Positions 56,419 to 64,000 of a DNA stretch of 64,000 nucleotides are shown one piece after another. Source of the DNA: Clitopilus passeckerianus (taxonomy: Eukaryota; Basidiomycota; Agaricomycetes; Agaricales; Entolomataceae); NCBI GenBank assembly GCA_944990035.1, contig CALYLX010000031.1:62001-126000 (forward strand). Direction: 5' to 3'. Each line of letters begins with the position of its first letter. Positions within the stretch are counted from its first letter, which is position 1. A model generated the notes under the pieces. That model saw only the letters and a list, made by a program, of their open reading frames with translations. It was not told the origin of the DNA and ran no database searches. Position numbers and translations under genes: made by a program.

Positions 56419-57289
56419 TCACGTACTCAAGGTATCAATCTCTTCCTGGCTCATGCCAGAAAATGGGTCTTTTTCCTCAAAAAATACCTCGCAGTCGTCT
56501 TCATTTACTTCTTCGTCTCCACCATCCGACACCGTCGGAGCCTCCCCTGGCTTTGGCCCAAACGGTTCGGGCTCGAAAATTCCACGTTTCAAGTTCATTC
56601 CCTGAGTAGCGAGTGCCTATTCACCACTTCAAAAAGCCATTATCTCTTACATTCGTCGAACACGAAGTAATAAGGGTGTACCTGTACATCGTAGAGATTG
56701 TAATTATAACCCCACGTGTTGAACTTGGCAATCCATTTCTTCGAGATTGGCTTGATACGTTCAAGCTGTTCTGGACAAAGCTGGAAGAAAAACTCAAATC
56801 TAATTCATGTGAGATCTGGTAGCAAGCGCCTACATTGTGATCCTTTATGGCGCCGGTTTTCGTGATCTTGAGGCCGTTTGGAGTTGTCAACTCGTCCATA
56901 GACTTGATGCCCATTCTCAACGCGTAAGGCAACCCATGGCCGGCCTTGATACGCTTTGCAACTTGGTTTCTGTCGAATCCCATCGTGTAGCCTTCCTTGA
57001 GTCGCGAATTTCTCCGGGTCTCCTCAGGGGTCAACGCGTCGAGGTCCGTTCCTTAGCTTCGGAAAGCCACTGTATAAAGAATGAGAATCCCAAGCGTAAA
57101 ATAAAGAAAAAAAACACGTCGACGAACGATCAAACCTTTCTTGCTTGCTCTGGAACGCAAGCTACTATAGCTGTTATAGCTAGTGCGATAAGCCGAGGAG
57201 TAAGAGTAGGACGAGCCATAGGAACGCGAATATGGATAGGAACGTGCACCTTTATAGTAGGAGCTCCGTTGATAGGCTTGTCGAGGCAT
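56419..57289 (-). CDS. Hypothetical protein, four exons
   Basis: Exons 57289-57118, 57051-56834, 56780-56682 and 56616-56419 join in phase to 228 residues, with GT-AG introns of 53-66 bp. The first 50 residues are Ser/Tyr/Arg-rich and disordered. The middle contains a basic, helix-prone stretch (TPEETRRN...KRIKAGHG). Then comes a Trp/Tyr-rich segment (WIAKFNTWGYNYNLYD), and the end is strongly acidic. I do not recognise the family; no signal peptide or membrane span is evident. The consistent phases across three introns support a real gene. The first intron is the least certain, because reading through it gives a hydrophobic tail and a stop. Confidence 0.6.
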
Positions 57290-57583
57290 TCTTGCGGATG
57301 GGGGGACGCAGACAACTAGAGCGTCAAGCTTTCAAGGCCGATTCTGCACTCCTTGGAGGGTTTGTTTTTTTTTGCCGATCACCAGGGCCACACTCCAAGC
57401 AACCTGAGGGCAATCCGACCCACTAGCTTAGCCAAACAACGCGTCAATAACGCGTTCGAGGAAACCTCATCATAGCTGGCTGACTTTAGCGATTCGGGAT
57501 CACCTACTGTACTTGCCAGCCTCGAAGGCGCTGCCACCAAAATTCAAATGATTTATGATGGTCAAGTTGCAGAAATATCAATC
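57290..57583. other. Short intergenic region
   Basis: No gene or repeat is seen apart from a T-rich run near 57361. Confidence 0.4.
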
Positions 57584-58030
57584 ATACTGCTGGTAGGCGA
57601 GTAACTATCCCTCCGAGCGGTTTTACTTTCCCCAACTCCTTGAAAGGACTTCGGCCATGGAGATCTTCGTCCAGTGTCGTGCCCTGGTTGGACAGTGATA
57701 CGGAGCACTTGCTGCAGAGTATTTCCATGCTCTGCGGAAGGTAAGTCCCTTTACCATTACGGTTCATGCACGGAGTACATGATACTGCATAATTGAGTAT
57801 CTGTCCATTCGCAATCGGGGATCCCATGGCTGTCTCATTTGTGGGCCTCGTCGGTAGTGGACCGTGTAGTGCAACCGGTTTATCCAACTACCTACACAAC
57901 GTTTGGGTAAGAGCCGTATCTAACTAGATGGATGAAAACCAGTGTTCTTCAAGGGGTAGGGGTGGATATACAGTCGATAGCCGTGGAAAGCTCTAGGACA
58001 TTGCAGTGAAACGAGGACGGGTCCTAAATT
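57584..58030 (+). repeat. Right copy of the inverted repeat flanking the tmpL-like region
   Basis: It is the inverted counterpart of 50204-50628. The plus strand carries the conserved exon-like stretch followed by the donor AGGTAAGTCC near 57738, and the conserved tail ends near 58010. The copies differ most in the presumed intron and adjacent parts, and least around the exon end. Confidence 0.65.
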
Positions 58031-58747
58031 ATTCGTAGATTTTCTTTTTTGACAAGTTTAGGCATTTGCATGTGACCCCCTAATTATTTGCCGTGGGGGC
58101 TATCAAGGGCTATCAAGGGGGATGTGAATGATCACCCCCATCTCGAGCTTGAGGCTATAAACACCAGATTGAAGGCGACCGTAAATAGAATGAGTCTCTC
58201 CTAACTGGAACGGCAGCAGACTTCATGACCTATATTGAATACAATGTACTCGTAGAATTAAATGTAATATACCTGAGTCGACTCACATGACGATTTACAG
58301 TACTGTGGTGACCAACCATCGCCATCAGTGGTAAATAGTTTGTGGTTGTAAGTGTGAGATCCGTGGATCATTCAATCGATTATTACCAGAGAATCCCCCT
58401 TTGTGCATGTCCTCATACCGCCTTGGTACGAGAGGCTCGACGCACCTCGTTTGGCTGCTCTTCGAACACCTGGAAAGCTCTGTGACTTGTGAAGAATCAA
58501 CCTTAGAACGATCTACACAGATGGCAACACTAGCATTGGACTGGCGCGCAAAAGGGAGAGATCTCAAGTCAGGAGACAGACATTCAAGCTCCCTGGCAAC
58601 AAAATGCAAGACAACCGAAGAGCTAATATCGCTAAAACACAAAAGCTCGATGTAGGCTCACTGGTGGCAAATCGCATGAAGGCAAGAAGTCGAGCTCAAG
58701 AATTTTGAATGACCTGTGATCATCCAACCGTCGCCTGAGTCAGAGAA
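58031..58747. other. Intergenic region without supported gene
   Basis: A 105-codon minus-strand frame (58642-58325) has no recognisable motif and I do not call it a gene. A short direct repeat of GGGCTATCAAG occurs near 58086-58110. Confidence 0.4.
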
Positions 58748-58930
58748 TAGGGTCCTTCAAAGTTGAAAAGTTTCGTCCCATTAATGGGTATTCCGCTACC
58801 TCCCTTATTCGTCCCTTGCTTTAAACAGAGAGTTTGGCATGTATACTTTTCACCATTCTCAGTTTCAGACCGAACAAGGGTCGGGAATGGTGATTAATGG
58901 AACCAACCTTTTCAACTTTGAAACCCCCTA
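58748..58930. mobile_element. Fold-back miniature element (MITE-like)
   Basis: The ends are TAGGGTCC and CCCCCTA. Two arms of about 60 bp (58753-58812 and 58866-58925) are imperfect inverted repeats sharing TTCAAAGTTGAAAAG and CCATTAAT blocks. There is no coding capacity. The TA-containing ends suggest a Tc1/mariner-related or similar nonautonomous element, but no autonomous partner is in the window. Confidence 0.55.
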
Positions 58931-59082
58931 ATCCCACAAGGGTCGTCTTGCAAGGGTCTAGACTGATATGATGCACCACGCTGTGCACCCGCCGCTTACA
59001 GCTCATTACAATACCCCACAGTGACATCTCTTCTCGCTTCTGCCAGATCTCAAACTCTAAGACATACCTAGCTGCACCAAGA

Positions 59083-60163
59083 ATGGTTCAGGAAAGAGTT
59101 CCAGTCAGAGGGGCTAGCAAACCTGGCTCGACTGTGCCTGCTGCTCTTGCAAATACGCAGCGGCTTCCAACATCTACCACCGTCAATCCATCAGTTCAGA
59201 CCAAGGATACTGCCATGGGGTCGGGACACCATCCAAAGGACCAGGAATGCCCGAGGGCGCTGCTTTGGAACATTCGACGCCTCCTCGTAAACGAAGAAGG
59301 CTTTCAGATTCAACTACTATCGGTACATCCAAGTCCAAACTGCCCAGAGCATCCCTTTCGGAGCTTTTCCTTATAGCCTCATTCAATAGTATTTAAATGA
59401 GGTCTATACACATCCCGCGTACAACTTTGGGTTCTCTGATTTGAAAGCTATCCCTGTTATCATTGCCCCAAACCCCCATCACAAAGAGGTCTTGGACACC
59501 CGTTGTTACCAGGTCGCACATCTCGATTGGCTGAAAGATCAGATCGGTGCAGGAAATGGGCTCAACTTACCTTCGGGTTCTACGATCAATCAGGAGGATT
59601 CTCGGCTTGTCCTTGAGAATGGGGAAGCTATCTGCAAGGACGACGCAATAACTAGATACAACGATCTCAGAGAAGTCCGGCTTCATGACGACGGCCTACT
59701 TTACGCTAACGTCCCTTCAGCTGCGTTCTGAGCAACTTAATAGGCTTCGACCCTGTAAGAGAGACCGGCCGGAGGGCAAGACGAGAGGTGTAGATCAGTG
59801 GAATGTGTGTGATACCGAGGTACGTAAACTATATCGGACCCTACTGATTTGATCTAATACCGTGACCCGGCTTGTGTTTAGGCTCTCCTCCAGCAAGGAG
59901 AATATCTGAAGGCAGAATGCCCTTACGAAGAAAAGCCTGTCCAAGATAAAGATGCGGCAAGCGCACAACCCGGCGTAAGCCAACCGATTTCTACTATTTG
60001 AGATGTCCAATTCCTATGATTCTCCGTCGTTTATGGGCTCTTATTGACTGCGATCGGCCCTCTCCAACGCTATGTGTATAATTATATTTGACATTTCTTC
60101 TCGATTGACTCTTTCCTGAATGTTGCTGCACAGAGCATAGCAACATTCATGTTCACGGTGTAG
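59083..60163 (+). CDS. Hypothetical protein, five exons
   Basis: Exons 59083-59322, 59390-59674, 59721-59819, 59882-59974 and 60134-60163 give 248 residues. All four inferred introns are phase 0 with GT-AG ends. The N-terminal 60 residues are Ser/Thr/Pro-rich and probably disordered; the second exon is more globular (VIIAPNPHHKEVLD, DWLKDQIGAG); the later exons are charged. I do not recognise it. The last intron (159 bp) is longer than the others and the last exon is tiny, so the 3' end is uncertain. Confidence 0.5.
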
Positions 60164-61196
60164 TTGTGCCTGTGCTTGGAAGCAGATCAAGACCCACAAC
60201 AATAGGTTGTTGGAGGGTCCCTTGGTACTTGAACCAGGCAGACGAGTTCCTGGTGTGCCTCAGAGGACCTCCCGGTCGGGAAGACAACTTTCGTACCGCA
60301 TGGTCATCCTGGAGCTTCACTCTTTGGTGCTCTATAATCATGTTTTGAACCTGCAAGTTGCGGATACTGACTCATCATCCAACGGATGCGAGGGCTTAAC
60401 GAAAGTTGCGAGTGTACCTAGTGACGCTAAAAAATGTCCACACTGATCGCCCTATCAATATATCACCCCCTGCCGAAGAGTGATAGTTGACAATGCCGCA
60501 AACGGACAAAGCTATCGGTTGTCCGTGCTCTTTTCTATTACTAGAACTGCGTTACAGGGCCATTTTACAAGTCTCATCTTGACTCGTGCCGTAGTCAGAC
60601 CATTGCAGGGAAAGCGGTACCGATTGAGAAAGACTCTCTTCCTTTCCAACCTATGACAATTACGCAAGGGATAAGGCGGCTTTTCCAGATCTTCTTTATG
60701 GATTTGCTTGCCTCGTCCAAGAGGCTGGCTCCGTTGAGCATGTACCTCCCGACAATCCCCTTGTGTGCTTTCGTTAATTGATAAAGTTGTGCTAGAAGAT
60801 TCATTGTTGAATTACCCTAGGTTCGTAATCTCCTCCATGATTTACGTGTCACAAAGGAGCGCTAATATGAGGTCTCCCAGTTCCTCCCCCCATCAAGATT
60901 GTCCATGACCGTAGCTCTGGCCCAATTATGCGGAAGGAACATCGACTACTCCGTAAACTCGCAGCCTCAAGACGACCTAAAGAGGTAGACCCTTGATTAG
61001 GGTGCCACGCTGCATTCCAACCGCCAGAGGTTACGGTAGAACTTGGCTACTCTTTACTCCAAGAACCATAAATTCTGTCAAAAGTCCTGAAGGCTGCAAT
61101 GAATGCTGCGGAACGTCTCGTAATGGCCCACGAGGTCAGCCTACGATTCAGACTATAAAGGCCATGCCTTAGCTTTCACCCTCCTTCATCTGCATC
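60164..61196. other. Intergenic region, includes guanine deaminase promoter
   Basis: A 69-codon minus-strand frame (60804-60595) is the only open stretch of note and has no recognisable domain. No clear promoter motif is visible before 61197. Confidence 0.4.
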
Positions 61197-63052
61197 ATGC
61201 ATTCCTCTTTCAAATACACTGTCTTCTATGGATCTGTGGTCACACCTCAGGACCTCGACAACTTTCACGCCTACACCCACTCCTTGTTAGGTGTTGGGTC
61301 GTCCGGAATCATAGACTGGGTTGTTCACGATCTCGCACCCCATGAACTCCAGAACACGCTGGCTTCCAAAGGCCTGCTTGATGTCGAGGTAATCGCCCTC
61401 AAGGACGGCGACTTTTTGATGCCTGGATTTATTGACACCCATAGTGTGAGTAACACATCTTCCTGAAGGGCATTGGCTGATCCTCATTCACGACTCAGCA
61501 CGCCCCACAGTTCCCGAACTTAGGAATGTGAGTAGTACTATCCGCACAAACGTTATTCTTTTGATGATGCTGATCATTGCTTACCCCAGTGGACTCGAGT
61601 TTCAGCTGCTTCCATGGCTCCAGAAGGTCGTTTTCCCCACCGAACAAAGATTCTGCGACGAGAATTATGCTACGGCTGCCTACAAATCGGTCATCAGGCG
61701 TGTGCTAGATTGTGGTGTATGGCTTGTCCCAGTGCTCTATGATTTCTTCCTGATCATTGTGGATTTCAGACCACGACTTGCTGTTACTATGGGTCCCTTC
61801 ACCTACGTGCGACCGAAATCCTTGCGGAAATTGCTCATAACTACGGTGAAGTCGTTTTGAGGGATAATCGAGGTTCTGTGCTAATGTGATATATCTTAGG
61901 ACAACGTGCATTTATAGGAGTAAGTGTCAAGATCAACAGACGCATATTATTCGCTGATATCTAACCCCCGCAGAAGTGCAACATGAATCGCGAGAAGTAC
62001 TGCCCGGACGACTATATTGAACCCTCTGCTGAAGATTCCATTGACAAGACTCGGAAGTTAATTACTCATATTCGTCACCTTCATAAACGTCACTGTCATG
62101 GTGAACACGGTCACGACTCTCATGAACATCATCACGAGCTGCCACTAGTCCAGCCCATACTTACGCCAAGGTTTGCAATCGCTTGCACCAAAGATCTCCT
62201 CGAAAAGCTCGGGGATCTTGCCAAGGAGGACCCCTCTCTGATTATCCAGACCCACATCGCTGAAAATCCTGACGAAGTCAAGACCGTCCATGATCTCTAC
62301 CCGGAGGCCGATAATTACACAGATGTATATCGGCGAGCTGGCCTGTTGCGGGAGAATACGATCTTGGGACACGGAATTTATCTTGATGATGCCGAACTCG
62401 ACCTGATAAAGGAGCATGGAGCCGGGGTTGCACATTGCCCAGGAAGCAATTTCTACCTGACAAGCGGTGTTGCACAAATTGGCAAGTATCTTGACAAAGG
62501 CGTAAAGGTAATGTGGTCCAAACTCTGGCGGTCACGCAAAGGTTCTGATCAGGCTTTTAGGTTGGTCTTGGGACCGACGTAGCTGGGGGCTATTCTCCAT
62601 CTCTTCTCAACACCATCCAAAATGCAAGCATAGCCTCCAAGGTCATCGAGCTCAAAGCTCGGGAATCGGCCAAGCCAGAGTCCAAACCCGCTGACGCTGT
62701 GGAGAAGAAGTATACTGATAAGCAACTCCGCATTGCCACCTTGTTCTACCTGGCTACCCTCGGCGGAGCTCATGTCTGCGGGCTAGGGAAGTATACTGGC
62801 TCGTTGGAAGCCGGAAAGGTATTTGATGCCTTGATTGTGAACACTAGAGGTTCGCACCTGAGTCCAACCTTTTGGGACCCCACCATTGGGTATGACAGCG
62901 AGCCAATCACACCCACCGTACTTCGAGAGTTGCTCGAGAGGTTCTTGTTCAACGGGGACGATAGGAGTATTGAGAGGGTTTATGTTCGGGGCAGATGGGT
63001 CGGTGGTCATGGATGGAGGCCCAAGCCGAGAGATGTAGGATCAGAAGCTTGA
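61197..63052 (+). CDS. GUD1: Guanine deaminase
   Basis: The enzyme hydrolyses guanine to xanthine and ammonia in purine salvage. Seven exons (61197-61445, 61499-61527, 61590-61716, 61770-61845, 61900-61919, 61974-62507, 62561-63052) agree in phase and give 508 residues, a normal fungal length. The metal-binding H-x-H (DTH-SHAPQ, residues 82 and 84) spans the first intron. Further amidohydrolase ligands are in HIAENPDE, GHGIYL and GTDVAGG. The segment TTCYYGS after intron 3 is typical of the family. Residues 199-221 contain 11 histidines, an insert I do not expect in the core fold. The protein is presumably cytosolic. The next gene, ATG15-like, converges on it from the minus strand. Confidence 0.93.
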
Positions 63053-63240
63053 AAGCAAAGCAAATTGGATTTGACAGCGGGATTGTATATTACATGTCGT
63101 GTTGATACAGAATGTTTAATCAAAGCAAGAAAGTTTGGGCTCCTTCATTCTTGTGATCGTCTTCGGGAAAATCACCGAACTCCCATTTATGGCAGTCCTA
63201 TATAATGAGAGTATGTGAGCAGTGGAACTTCGAGGTCGGT
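63053..63240. other. Convergent intergenic region
   Basis: Fewer than 190 bp separate the guanine deaminase stop from the stop of the ATG15-like gene on the other strand, so both 3' ends share this space. I see no separate terminator element. Confidence 0.5.
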
Positions 63241-63958
63241 TCAAGTAAATAGGCTTACTGCACAGTCCTCCTCTATAACGGGCGCTGGCACCTCCCGTTT
63301 CTTGTCTTCCCATCCTTGTAGTTCATCACCGCCCTCTTCATCTTCCCCCCAATCGATAGTCTCGTCTTCCAGGACCCTTTGGATTACATGTTTGATGATG
63401 TGTGTTCTGACATCTCCCCACCATCCCAACTTGCCGACTGTATCGAAGATAATGCTCTTGCCGAGGTGACAACCTGTTTCAAGAGCAAATCCAGCCTGAG
63501 CGCAGGGGGATGTGAAGCCAGTGCATGCACCTTGGGGAATGGGATCGGCAGTGTGGTAAACATGGGTGACAGGGACTGGGCTATATGCAAGGGCCTGTGG
63601 CCCGTCGACAGGAATAATGGTGTTGTTCTCTGCAGCTGGTGGAAGGGGAAGTTCCAACCTGTATGCTGCTAGGCGTTCGCCGGGAGTTTCAAAAGCAACT
63701 GCCGGGAGGCCGAAGGTGGATCCGAGGAGGGAGGCAAGTGCGCCTCCTAAAGAATGCCCAACCAGCCAGATGTTGGCTTGCGGGTAGTATCGAGCAAGGT
63801 CGAGGATCAGTTTGACACCAACTGAATAGAAGAGGGAGCCTTTGATGATGGCGTCAGATAGACAGGTGGTGTCGCATCGATGCCCGGAGGAGAAGCACTT
63901 GCAAACTGGTCGGATAGTGAATGATAAGCCGACTTTGGCGCAACAGCAGGAGAAGAGG
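63241..63958 (-). CDS. ATG15: ATG15-type autophagic lipase, 3' part (5' part outside window)
   Basis: This is the terminal exon of a class 3 lipase; it is open from an inferred splice acceptor at 63959-63960 to TGA 63241-63243. It contains CDTTCLSDAII and SLFYSVG, the nucleophile motif GHSLGG (63742-63759), FETPGE, HVYHTADPIP, GFTSPCAQAG and GCHLGKSIIFDTVGKLGW, in the order found in yeast Atg15, which breaks down autophagic and Cvt bodies in the vacuole. The C-terminal tail is acidic. The catalytic Asp is probably in HTADPIP and the His further on (VRTH). The N-terminal membrane anchor and start lie beyond 64000. Confidence 0.88.
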
Positions 63959-64000
63959 CTATCCCAGCGTCAGAAGGGGCTCTAGGTTGATTAGAGTTAT

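Noticed and set aside
60595..60804. 69-codon minus-strand ORF as a gene
   Set aside because: It is short, without recognisable motif or splice context; it could be chance.
1..64000. CRISPR arrays, tRNA or rRNA genes, bacterial operons
   Set aside because: No regularly spaced direct repeats, no cloverleaf or rRNA sequence, and the genes have spliceosomal introns.

Overview
The window is fungal nuclear DNA, most likely from a filamentous basidiomycete. The host genes carry many 43-66 bp GT-AG introns, and the gene set (TmpL-like redox protein, guanine deaminase, Atg15 lipase) is fungal. The first 49.6 kb is almost entirely transposons nested inside one another; the last 14.4 kb is a gene-bearing segment. 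Species cannot be fixed from the sequence.

Positions 345-49590 hold five copies (G1-G5) of one Ty3/gypsy chromovirus family, each defined by TG...CA long terminal repeats and a 5-bp target duplication: G1 (+, 345-14812, gtgtt), G2 (-, 3148-10347, acggt, inside the pol of G1), G3 (+, 24447-31660, tcatc), G4 (+, 35074-49590, gaaca) and G5 (-, 40337-47585, gcact, inside the pol of G4). With the nested copies removed, G1 and G4 are both 7263 bp. The family has Gag with a CCHC knuckle; Pol with protease, RT, RNase H, integrase and chromodomain; and an extra third ORF after pol ending in a Cys/His-rich region. The 11 nt just after the primer-binding position are exactly complementary to an 11-nt stretch 33 bp downstream of the LTR TATA box, which is the layout of Tf1-type self-priming.

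Between G1 and G4 lies a second nest. A Tc1/mariner element (Tc1-A) keeps both ends (15673 and 34206) although 18 kb now separates them. Inside are a truncated inverted Tc1 (Tc1-B), a Ty1/copia element (16254-23478, ctttc) that itself holds a gypsy solo LTR (17324-17808, gtaag), a Tc1 fragment (Tc1-C) split by G3, a nearly complete Tc1 (Tc1-D) and a fragment of a diverged related LTR.

The elements decay in two ways. The copia polyprotein frame has no indel but four in-frame TGA codons that fit CGA-to-TGA change. G2, G3 and G5 have identical or nearly identical LTRs but many one-base homopolymer contractions, which may be assembly errors in recent repeats.

The gene-bearing part contains: a 14-exon tmpL-like gene (minus, 50986-55172; adenylation domain, Pro-rich linker, membrane segments, ferric-reductase-like NAD(P)-binding tail); an unrecognised 4-exon gene (minus, 56419-57289); an unrecognised 5-exon gene (plus, 59083-60163); guanine deaminase (plus, 61197-63052, 7 exons) with a His-rich insert; and the 3' part of an ATG15-type lipase gene (minus, 63241 to beyond the window). 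Two inverted copies of a 0.43-kb sequence flank the tmpL-like gene and its neighbour.
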